Below the pieces are notes generated by a model. That model made no database searches, had not been told where the DNA came from, and saw nothing but the letters and a program-made list of their open reading frames with translations. From the NCBI GenBank assembly GCA_946644025.1, contig CAMPCG010000134.1, forward strand, positions 1-7,664: 7,664 bases of DNA, in the 5' to 3' direction. This stretch comes from an uncultured Prevotellaceae bacterium (GTDB lineage: Bacteria; Bacteroidota; Bacteroidia; Bacteroidales; Bacteroidaceae). Shown in pieces: positions 1 to 6,276 of this stretch. The position numbers and the translations under genes are program-made. Within the stretch, counting starts at the first letter, position 1; each line of letters begins with the position of its first letter.

Positions 1-556
1 AGATTTTGTCGAAGCCGGCGGCCTCGCAGAGGATGATGGTCTCGCGCGTCTTGCGGGCCACGCCTCCCAGGCTTCCTGCCGATGGGCTGGGGCGTATGAA
101 CGAGTCGGGGTGTACGGAGAGTTTCTCCATGCGTGTCTTGTCGCCCAGTATGCTGCCCTTCGACCGTTCCGACGAGGGGTCTATGGCGAGCACGGCCAGG
201 CGTCCGCCTTTCTCCTTCAGTAGATGTATGCCGAACTCGTCGATGCTGGTCGACTTGCCGGCGCCGGGCACGCCGCTGATGCCTATGCGCACGCTCTTGC
301 CGCTGTAGGGCAGGCAGCGGTCGATGACCTCCTGGGCGCGGGCGTAGTGGTCGGGGTGTACGCTCTCTACGAGGGTCACGGCCTGCGACAGCACGGTGAT
401 GTCGCCCTTGACGATGCCCTCTACCATCTCGCCTACGGTCAGCTCCCGGCGGCGGTAGCGGCCACGGCGCAGGTAGGGGTTCACGATTGACTGCTGCTCA
501 ACGCCGCTGTTCACCTGCAGGCCGGCAAATTCGCTGCTGTTCTCTGGATGTTCCAT
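1..556 (-). CDS. meaB: Methylmalonyl-CoA mutase-associated GTPase MeaB (ArgK family), N-terminal part, cut by window edge
   Basis: Cytoplasmic P-loop GTPase of the MeaB/ArgK family. Members chaperone adenosylcobalamin-dependent methylmalonyl-CoA mutase, gating cofactor loading and protecting the enzyme from inactivation; in Bacteroidales this serves the succinate-propionate pathway. I translated 185 codons by hand from the ATG at 556-554; the frame stays open to the left edge. Visible motifs are a helical N-terminus with LSQAVTLVES (about residues 56-65), the Walker A loop GVPGAGKST (95-103), AVLAIDPSS (121-129), GSILGDKTRM (134-143) and RPSPSAGSLGG (155-165), all typical of the family. The family is usually about 330-370 residues, so roughly half is missing, including the VETVGVGQ-type and guanine-specificity motifs. 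The MEHPEN start matches my memory of Bacteroides homologues. The frame is also open upstream but contains no better start. It lies 40 bp after the DUF1573 gene with no promoter-like box between, so co-transcription is likely. No mutase gene is visible here. Confidence 0.95.
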   Translation of the reverse strand, partial: MEHPENSSEFAGLQVNSGVEQQSIVNPYLRRGRYRRRELTVGEMVEGIVKGDITVLSQAVTLVESVHPDHYARAQEVIDRCLPYSGKSVRIGISGVPGAGKSTSIDEFGIHLLKEKGGRLAVLAIDPSSERSKGSILGDKTRMEKLSVHPDSFIRPSPSAGSLGGVARKTRETIILCEAAGFDKI

Positions 557-596
557 CTTTTGCGCTTCGCTAAATGATAATTGATAGATAATGGGT

Positions 597-1664
597 TCAG
601 TTGACTTTGATTCTGATGGCCACCTTCGGTCGCTTGGGGTCGTTGGTAATCATGAGCACGCGGGGCTTCAGTCGGCTGTTGAGGAGCACGTTGCGGTCGA
701 TGGTGAGCTTCAGCGTGGCCGTCTCCTGTGGCTGCAGCTGGCGCTTGTCGAGGGTGACGGTCACGCCGCGGGTGAAGAGCTGCAGCGACGAGATGTTGAG
801 CACGCTCTTGCCCGTGTTGCCCACGGTGATGGTGGTTTTCTTATGCATCTTGCCGTCTACGAGGCCCAGCTCCACGGAGTCGGCCGAGAGGTAGAGGCGC
901 GGTGCCTGGTCGTTGTTGCTGCCCACGTATGACGACATGTCGGGCAGGAGCACCACCGAGACGGGAATCTCCGTCTCCGTGCTGACGCGCTCGCCCAGCT
1001 GCTGGGCCATGTAGACGGTGGTCTGGGTGAGTCCGAAGTCGTGGAGCTGTTCCGAGTCGAGCGTCAGGCGTATGGTGCCTGCGGCCCAGGCGGGGAGCAG
1101 GTCGGGGGCGTAGTCGGCCTTGAGGTACGACGGCAGGTGTAGCAGCCTTGGCGACATGGGCTTGTCGCTGTTGTTATAGAGGCGTATGTCCATCTGTGGG
1201 CGGTCGCCCTTGTTCACGTCGTCGAACTCTATGTCGTCGATGCTGGTCAGCAGCTGTCCGAAGTGGTAGGGGTAGGTCTTGGCGTAGTCCACCCACTCGC
1301 GCACCACCTCGCCCCGCATGGTGAGCCATAGCGGCTCCTTCTCGTGGCTTACGTAGACGGCGGCCTGCTTGACGAAGTGTCCCAACATTCGCGCGTCGTA
1401 GGTGAGGTCGACGTTGAACGTCTCTCCCGCGGCGATGCTGCGGCGCGGATAGTCGGCGTTGGTGCATCCGCATCCCAGCTCCACCTCCTTTATATTAATG
1501 TGGCGCGAGCTGTTGTTCTTCAGTTCGAAGGTTGCCGTGACGGGCACTCGGTAGCCCGTTCGCCCGGCGTCGACGGTGTCGCTCTCCACGCTCACCCGCT
1601 GCGCCCCGGCCGTGGTGGCGGCCAGGGAGAGGAGGGCGGCAAGGAGTGTCTTATTGATGGTCAT
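597..1664 (-). CDS. Exported DUF1573-containing protein with Ig-like repeats
   Basis: Predicted exported protein of 355 residues. The N-terminus MTINKTLLAALLSLAATTAGA is a signal peptide with likely cleavage before Q22; there is no lipobox Cys, so it is probably periplasmic or surface-exposed rather than a lipoprotein. Residues 23-118 look like a DUF1573 domain: a β-sandwich with the GCGCT motif at 64-68, an AGE turn and a GHFVKQAAVYVSH strand pair. Two more weakly similar β-rich units follow, at about 126-237 and 255-354; the last has NTGKSVLNISSL and ends with MITNDPKRPKVAIRIKV. Three ASH/DUF1573-like repeats is my reading of the strand pattern. Molecular function is unknown for the family, which is abundant in Bacteroidetes. 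The start lies 15 bp after the stop of the upstream nuclease gene, so the two are almost certainly co-transcribed; meaB follows 40 bp later. The family call is firm for the first domain and tentative for the others. Confidence 0.88.
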   Translation of the reverse strand: MTINKTLLAALLSLAATTAGAQRVSVESDTVDAGRTGYRVPVTATFELKNNSSRHINIKEVELGCGCTNADYPRRSIAAGETFNVDLTYDARMLGHFVKQAAVYVSHEKEPLWLTMRGEVVREWVDYAKTYPYHFGQLLTSIDDIEFDDVNKGDRPQMDIRLYNNSDKPMSPRLLHLPSYLKADYAPDLLPAWAAGTIRLTLDSEQLHDFGLTQTTVYMAQQLGERVSTETEIPVSVVLLPDMSSYVGSNNDQAPRLYLSADSVELGLVDGKMHKKTTITVGNTGKSVLNISSLQLFTRGVTVTLDKRQLQPQETATLKLTIDRNVLLNSRLKPRVLMITNDPKRPKVAIRIKVN

Positions 1665-1679
1665 GGGTGTTGAGTTGTT

Positions 1680-3386
1680 TTAGCGTTCTTCGGCGTTGTT
1701 CTTACCGGCCATGATGTCGATGACGGCGGCAATGTCGGCCACGTCTACCTGTCCGTCGGCGTTGACGTCGGCGCTGACGGGGCCCGACGCTGACGCGCCG
1801 GGAGTAGTGGCGGCGGCCATGACGTCGATGATGGCGGCAATGTCGGCCACGTCTACCTGTCCGTCGGCGTTGACGTCGCCCTGCTTGGGTGCCGGAGTGT
1901 CAGCGGTGCGCTTCACTGCCAGCTGCGTGAGCTGCATGTTGCCGCTGCCGCTGTTCACGCTGAAGACGACGCTCTTGGCCTTGCCCGTCCAGGTGTAGTT
2001 GCTGAGGCTGCCAGTGCTGCACTCGAGTATCTTGCTGCTACTCTGTGCCAGGGTGAAGGTCATCTCGGTGATGTCGCTGCCCGAGCTGGTCACGGTGAAG
2101 GTGTTGCCGGCATAGAGTCGAATCTGCTTGTCGTTCATGTACATATTGGCTCCGCCGCCCAGTCCGTAGGTGATGGTGACGCCGTCCTTCGTGGCGGTGT
2201 AGTCGCGCAGGTCGGTGCCTGAGAGTGCGCCTGAGAGTGTGGTGCCGAAGGTGACGTTGTTCAGTGCGAAGACGATGTCGCTGACGGGTGCCGATGGGTC
2301 GTAGACGGAGTAGGTGGCCGTCTGCTGGTAGCTGTTGTTCATGCCCTCCTTGGCGGCAATGGCTTTCAGCGTGGTTGTCTTGGTGAGGGTGATGGGCCCG
2401 GTGTAGCGGGTGCTTCCGGTGGTGGCGTTAGAGCCGTCGGTGGTGTAGTAGATGTCAGCCCCCTCGGTGTCGCAGCTGATGGTGACGGTCACGCTGTTGG
2501 CGTAGGTGCCCTCTTCGGGCGAGAAGACGGGCCGTGAGACGCGGTCGGCCATGTCGGAGCCGTAGTTGTCGTAGCTGAAGGGCACGTTCTTCTTGTCGCC
2601 CCAGATGTACTCCTCCAGTCCTGGATAGTCCACGAAGGGGTTGCGGTTGCCCTGCACGTTGAGCAAGGCCACGGTGTTGTTTCTTGCTATCTCCACTTCG
2701 TCGACGGGGTCGAGCTGGCTCCACCGCACCATCATGTTGTAGGTCCACTGGGCCAGCGGCTGGTACTTTGTTCCGCTGAACACACTTCCCCATCCGGTGC
2801 AGGTGTTCTCGTAGGCCGTGGCCACGTAGAAGTATATGCGGGCAATGTCGCCCTTCACCTCGTCGTTAGGTTCGAACACCTTTCCGCTGTATCCCGGCGT
2901 TGCCGATGCTCCCCATTTGCTGTATCCGTTGGCCGAGCTCTTGTAGTCGCTGCCCACTTCTCCCAGTGGCAGGGAGCCCCTCTGGTTGTTCACCCATCCG
3001 TCAGTAGGCACCACGTAGATGATGTCTCCCGCCTTGGGTGCTCCCCATGATTGCGGCACGAGGTGCTCGCGGTTGTAGCAGTCGCCCTCGCCGCTGTAGC
3101 TTCCGGCCTTGTCCCTGATGTGTACGTAGCTGGTGGCGTTGGAGTACCAGTCGCGCACCTTGCCGTCGGGTCTGGTGTCGGTCTGCTTGTAGAGGTCGAG
3201 GAAGTCGTCGTATGACGGGCTCTTGGTCTTTTTCGAGATGATGTTGAAGAGTGCCGTCTTGAGAGCTTCTCCGCTTTTCCCGTCGGCGTTTTGATAGTAG
3301 TTGGCCGAGTTGTTGGGGCCTTGCGCCCAGGTGCCCGTTGTGGCCGCAGCCATGAGGCAGAGGGTGAGCAGTGCTTTTTTCTTCAT
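1680..3386 (-). CDS. Secreted endonuclease I-family protein with CHB_HEX-type module and dockerin-like tail (paralogue 1)
   Basis: Secreted nuclease of 568 residues. Signal peptide 1-21 (MKKKALLTLCLMAAATTGTWA). An endonuclease I domain (ββα-metal nuclease; family members cut DNA and often RNA, metal-dependent) spans about 25-265, with NREH at 105-108 (general-base His and metal-binding Glu in the family), VNNQRGSLPLGEV at 132-144 with the metal-site Asn, and a conserved NRNPFVDYPGLEEYIWG at 247-263. Residues 286-362 match a chitobiase/hexosaminidase C-terminal-like module (PVFSPEEGTY, DIYYTTDGSN, KAIAAKEG). Residues 368-492 form an unnamed β-rich module (IRLYAGNTFTVTSS, YTWTGKAKSVVFSV). Two dockerin-type calcium loops, each DVNADGQVD, lie at 504-512 and 540-548. 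No type IX secretion sorting domain is evident. GDIIYVVP (120-127) has Tyr where many Gram-positive and Bacteroidetes members have His. The next gene is a paralogue 25 bp upstream. The nuclease family is clear; substrate and final location are inferred. Confidence 0.93.
   Translation of the reverse strand: MKKKALLTLCLMAAATTGTWAQGPNNSANYYQNADGKSGEALKTALFNIISKKTKSPSYDDFLDLYKQTDTRPDGKVRDWYSNATSYVHIRDKAGSYSGEGDCYNREHLVPQSWGAPKAGDIIYVVPTDGWVNNQRGSLPLGEVGSDYKSSANGYSKWGASATPGYSGKVFEPNDEVKGDIARIYFYVATAYENTCTGWGSVFSGTKYQPLAQWTYNMMVRWSQLDPVDEVEIARNNTVALLNVQGNRNPFVDYPGLEEYIWGDKKNVPFSYDNYGSDMADRVSRPVFSPEEGTYANSVTVTISCDTEGADIYYTTDGSNATTGSTRYTGPITLTKTTTLKAIAAKEGMNNSYQQTATYSVYDPSAPVSDIVFALNNVTFGTTLSGALSGTDLRDYTATKDGVTITYGLGGGANMYMNDKQIRLYAGNTFTVTSSGSDITEMTFTLAQSSSKILECSTGSLSNYTWTGKAKSVVFSVNSGSGNMQLTQLAVKRTADTPAPKQGDVNADGQVDVADIAAIIDVMAAATTPGASASGPVSADVNADGQVDVADIAAVIDIMAGKNNAEER
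1707..1878 (-). repeat. Near-identical direct repeat encoding the two dockerin-like loops of paralogue 1
   Basis: The stretches 1707-1770 and 1815-1878 are 64 bp each, 108 bp (36 codons) apart, and differ at only two positions by my alignment. Each encodes a D-x-N-x-D-G-x-x-D calcium loop plus the following helix (VADIAAIIDVM and VADIAAVIDIM). The spacer encodes an ASASGP linker that also occurs in the neighbouring paralogue. Such high DNA identity suggests recent duplication or homogenisation of the loop unit. Confidence 0.85.
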
Positions 3387-3411
3387 GATGATGATGTTTT
3401 ATTTTGGTTCT

Positions 3412-4896
3412 TTATTGTTCGGTAGCCATGAGGTCGATGACCGCGCTTACGTCGGCCACGTCTATCGTGCCGTCTCTGTTGACGTCGGCGTAGGCGCTGG
3501 AGGGACCCGAAGCTGACGCTTCGGGAATGGTGGCTCCGGCGGCCATGAAGTCGATGATGGCGGCGATGTCGGCCACGTCGACGACGTAGTCTCCGTTCAC
3601 GTCGCCCGTCTTCCTTACCCTTGTGCGGTGCATGGTGACGCTCTTGATGTAGACGGGCCCGTTGCCGTCGTCGAGGTGGAAGGTCACGGTGGGCGCGCTG
3701 CCCGTCCAGTGGTAGTTCTCGAGCGTGTCCTCGCCCACCATCAGCACCCTGCCGGCATCGTTCTTGGTCACTTCAAACGCTATCTCGTCGAAGACGGCGT
3801 CGGTGGTCGAGAACTCCAGCAGGTTCTTCTTGTAGATACGTATGTGGTCTTCCCCGAGGTACATGTTTTGGCCGTTGTTGCCCAGGGCGAACTCTATGGT
3901 GACGCCGTCCTGCTCGCCACGCACTACGCTCGACGCCCCGGCGGGTCTTGCGCGCGTCCACTCTCCTCCGAAGAAGGCACTGTTCAGGGCGATGGTCATG
4001 GTGGGCTGGAACAGCGGGTCGTTGTCGTCGGAGCCGTCGCCGTAGACGAAGGGTTCTTCGCTCAGCTCTCCCCAGACGTAGTCCTCCAGTCCGGGGTAGT
4101 CCACGTAGGGGTTGCGGTTACCCTGCACGCGCCATACGGCCTCGTTGCGTGCCAGCTCGATGCTGTCGACGGGGTCCTGCTGGCTCCAGCGCATGAGCAT
4201 GTCCATGACCCACTGCTGCAGCGGTTGGTAGGGCGACCCCTGCTCGTCGAAGACGTAGATGGCAGTGTCGCTTTTTCGCCAGGGCCATGTATGGATGGTA
4301 TCCTCATAGCAGGTAATCATGTAGAAGTAGATGCGGGCGATGTCGCCTTTGAGTTCATCGTTAGGTTCAAAGACCTTTTTCAGTCCTTCGGGCACGCCGA
4401 GTGTCTTGCTGGGAGCGCCCCACTTGCTGTAGCCGTTTAGCGACGTGTTGACCTGCGACGTCTGGTCTGTCACCTCGCCGAAGGGGTTGTCGTTACGTGT
4501 GGGGTTCAGATGGCAGTCTACGGGTACCACGTGCATGATGTCAGAAAGCATTGGATCCGTCTTGCCAAACCAACTTTGTGGAAGCAAGTGTTCTCGGTTG
4601 TAGCCTTTTCCCTCTTCCTTACTTGATGAAAGGAAGTCGCTTCCCGGTACGTACTGCGTGGCATTGCTGTACCAGTCGCGCAGGTATCCGTCGGGCCTGA
4701 CGTCAGTTAGTCGATAGGCCTCTTTGAGTCCTTTGTATCCCACCACCTTGGGGTTGCGTATGATTTCGCTGAAGGCCGTTTTCAGCTCGGCTCCGCACTT
4801 GCCGTTGGCCTTGCGGTAGTATCGCTCCGTGCCGTTGGGTCCCTGTGCCCAGGCGGCGGTGCAGGCGAAGAGCAGTAGGTAGAATAGCTTATTCAT
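3412..4896 (-). CDS. Secreted endonuclease I-family protein with dockerin-like tail (paralogue 2)
   Basis: Secreted nuclease of 494 residues, a diverged paralogue of the next gene downstream. Signal peptide 1-17 (MNKLFYLLLFACTAAWA). The endonuclease I domain covers about 20-277: YNREHLLPQSWFG (99-111) holds the catalytic His and Glu, SDIMHVVP (118-125) keeps a His absent from the paralogue, LNPTRNDNPFGEV (130-142) holds the metal-site Asn, and WSQQDPVDSIELARNE (237-252) is shared with the paralogue. Unlike paralogue 1 it has no CHB_HEX-type module; residues 299-424 go directly into the shared unnamed β-rich module (IRIYKKNLLEFSTTD, YHWTGSAPTVTFHL). Two dockerin-type loops follow, DVNGDYVVD (432-440, Tyr at the usual Gly) and DVNRDGTID (472-480), with an ASASGP linker between. 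Its ATG lies inside the last codons of the permease gene (8-bp overlap), so translation is probably coupled. Role in degrading extracellular nucleic acid is inferred from family and signal peptide. Confidence 0.93.
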   Translation of the reverse strand: MNKLFYLLLFACTAAWAQGPNGTERYYRKANGKCGAELKTAFSEIIRNPKVVGYKGLKEAYRLTDVRPDGYLRDWYSNATQYVPGSDFLSSSKEEGKGYNREHLLPQSWFGKTDPMLSDIMHVVPVDCHLNPTRNDNPFGEVTDQTSQVNTSLNGYSKWGAPSKTLGVPEGLKKVFEPNDELKGDIARIYFYMITCYEDTIHTWPWRKSDTAIYVFDEQGSPYQPLQQWVMDMLMRWSQQDPVDSIELARNEAVWRVQGNRNPYVDYPGLEDYVWGELSEEPFVYGDGSDDNDPLFQPTMTIALNSAFFGGEWTRARPAGASSVVRGEQDGVTIEFALGNNGQNMYLGEDHIRIYKKNLLEFSTTDAVFDEIAFEVTKNDAGRVLMVGEDTLENYHWTGSAPTVTFHLDDGNGPVYIKSVTMHRTRVRKTGDVNGDYVVDVADIAAIIDFMAAGATIPEASASGPSSAYADVNRDGTIDVADVSAVIDLMATEQ

Positions 4897-6109
4897 GTCT
4901 GATGGCTTCTATGGGGTCCATGTTTGCGGCTTTCTGCGCCGGTATATATCCGAAGAGCACGCCTATGAAGACGCATACGAGGAAGCTGACGTAGATGCTC
5001 CACAGTGGCACGCTGCTGGGCATGGCGAAGAGTGGCACCACCCACTCGCTGATGCTGCAGCCGACGAGTATGCCGAGCAGCCCCCCGGTGAGCGATATGA
5101 GCACGCTCTCTATGAGGAACTGCAGCGAGATGACCGGCCCCGTGGCTCCCACGGCCATGCGCAGTCCTATCTCCTTGGTGCGCTCGGTGACGGAGACGAG
5201 CATGATGTTCATGATGCCTATTCCGGCCACGAGCAGCGAGAAGGCCGCCGCCACGACGAGGATGATGGTGACGGTGTCCATCGTGCTGGACATGGTCTCC
5301 ATCATCTCGGCCTGCGAGCGTATGTTGAAGTCGTTGGCGGCGTCGCCCTTCAGCTTGTGGTTGTCGCGCAGTATCTGTGTGAGCTCCTCGATGGCGGCGT
5401 CGCTCATCTCCTCGGTGACGGCCGAGCAGATGATGTTCGAGAACCACGTCTGCGCTGCTACGCGCTTCATCACCGTGGTGTAGGGCGCAATCATCACGTT
5501 GTCCTGGTCCATGCCCCAGTTGTTGTAGCCCTTGGCCTTGAGCACGCCGATGACGGTCATGGGTATGCTCTTGAAGCGTATGGTCTTGCCGATGGGGTCC
5601 ACGCCGTCGCCGAAGAGCTCGGTGACGATGGTGTGGCCTATGACCACCTTCTTCGCCGCCTTCTTGACGTCCTCGTCGGTGAAGCACTCGCCCTCCTCGA
5701 TGGTCCACAGGCGGATGTCGATGTACTCCGGCGCCTCGCCGTAGATGGTCGTCGTGGTGTTGTTGTTGCCGTAGATGGCCTGCCCGCTGCTGGTCACCTC
5801 GGGCGACACCTTCGTGACGAACTTCTTCTCGCGCTCTATGCGCTCATAGTCGGCCATCTTCAGCGTCTGCATGGCCGAGGGGTCCTGGCGCACACCGCCG
5901 CGGAAGTCGGCCCCCGGGCGTATCGTCAGCAGGTTCGTGCCCATGGTCGAGAGTTCCTTGCGGATGCTCTCCTTCGAACCCTGGCCGATGGCCATCATGA
6001 TGATGACGGCGGCCACGCCGATGATGATGCCCAGCATGGAGAGAAAGCTGCGCATCTTGTTGTTGGCAACGGCCTTGAGGCTCACTTTGAAAAGGTTGGT
6101 TATGTTCAT
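4889..6109 (-). CDS. ABC transporter permease, MacB/FtsX type (no fused ATPase)
   Basis: Inner-membrane permease of 406 residues with MacB-type mechanotransmission topology. TM1 is at about 20-42 (SFLSMLGIIIGVAAVIIMMA), after the amphipathic start NLFKVSLKAVANNKMR. A large periplasmic MacB_PCD domain spans about 45-275. Three C-terminal helices form the FtsX domain, at about 280-303, 328-352 and 368-389, with the signature VTERTKEIGLRMAVGAT (307-323) and the ending AANMDPIEAIRHE. Length and start fit stand-alone MacB permeases, whose ATPase is encoded separately; E. coli MacB has it fused at the N-terminus. No ATPase, HlyD-type adaptor or TolC gene lies beside it here: upstream is a divergent DUF3109 gene, downstream a nuclease. 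Relatives export macrolides, lipoproteins, peptides or toxins; the substrate here is unknown. It is the first gene of the minus-strand cluster, with its own promoter about 40 bp upstream, and its stop overlaps the nuclease start as ATGAATAA. Confidence 0.95.
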   Translation of the reverse strand: MNITNLFKVSLKAVANNKMRSFLSMLGIIIGVAAVIIMMAIGQGSKESIRKELSTMGTNLLTIRPGADFRGGVRQDPSAMQTLKMADYERIEREKKFVTKVSPEVTSSGQAIYGNNNTTTTIYGEAPEYIDIRLWTIEEGECFTDEDVKKAAKKVVIGHTIVTELFGDGVDPIGKTIRFKSIPMTVIGVLKAKGYNNWGMDQDNVMIAPYTTVMKRVAAQTWFSNIICSAVTEEMSDAAIEELTQILRDNHKLKGDAANDFNIRSQAEMMETMSSTMDTVTIILVVAAAFSLLVAGIGIMNIMLVSVTERTKEIGLRMAVGATGPVISLQFLIESVLISLTGGLLGILVGCSISEWVVPLFAMPSSVPLWSIYVSFLVCVFIGVLFGYIPAQKAANMDPIEAIRHE

Positions 6110-6150
6110 GCGCTGTCGTCGGTTTTCGTATCGTAGGCTAACGGTGGCTG

Positions 6151-6180
6151 CAAAGTTACCACTTTTTCCCGTAACAGCAA
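6151..6180 (-). promoter_or_regulatory. Bacteroidetes-type promoter for the permease-nuclease cluster
   Basis: Read on the minus strand, the -7 box TAACTTTG (6158-6151) fits TAnnTTTG and is followed by CA. A TTG (6180-6178) lies 19 bp upstream, where the -33 TTTG element belongs. Transcription would start near 6144, giving a leader of about 35 nt before the permease ATG at 6109. I see no comparable box in the gaps between the downstream genes. Confidence 0.8.
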
Positions 6181-6255
6181 GCGTGGACAGGGCCGCTAAC
6201 CCATTGTTTAACGCAGATTAACACCGCGCCTTATCCTTATATGCCTCTTTTTAGC

Positions 6256-6263
6256 TACCTTTG
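6256..6263 (+). promoter_or_regulatory. Bacteroidetes-type -7 box immediately before the DUF3109 gene
   Basis: TACCTTTG matches the TAnnTTTG -7 consensus exactly. The -33 position about 20 bp upstream (around 6231-6235, TTATC) is a poor match to TTTG. Transcription would start around 6268-6272, only 5-9 nt before the ATG at 6277, so the message would be nearly leaderless. This also argues against the in-frame ATG at 6241, which lies upstream of the box. Confidence 0.6.
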
Positions 6264-6276
6264 TCGCCGCAAACCT

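Noticed and set aside
3577..3589. ACGTCGACGACGT inside the second nuclease gene, identical to the core of palindrome unit 1
   Set aside because: It encodes the conserved dockerin-like VVDV residues, is self-complementary low-complexity sequence, and lacks the AAAC/GTTT flanks; coincidence is the simpler explanation.
3628..4440. 270-codon open frame antisense to the second nuclease gene
   Set aside because: It is a shadow of the endonuclease I gene; the product shows no recognisable motif or signal peptide.
4895..6136. 413-codon open frame antisense to the permease gene
   Set aside because: The opposite strand encodes a clear MacB-type permease with all expected motifs. The antisense product is rich in His, Asp and Gly with no domain pattern, as expected from mirror reading of GC-rich codons.
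6241..6276. Upstream in-frame ATG start for the DUF3109 gene
   Set aside because: A consensus -7 promoter box lies downstream of it, and the added residues do not resemble the family N-terminus.
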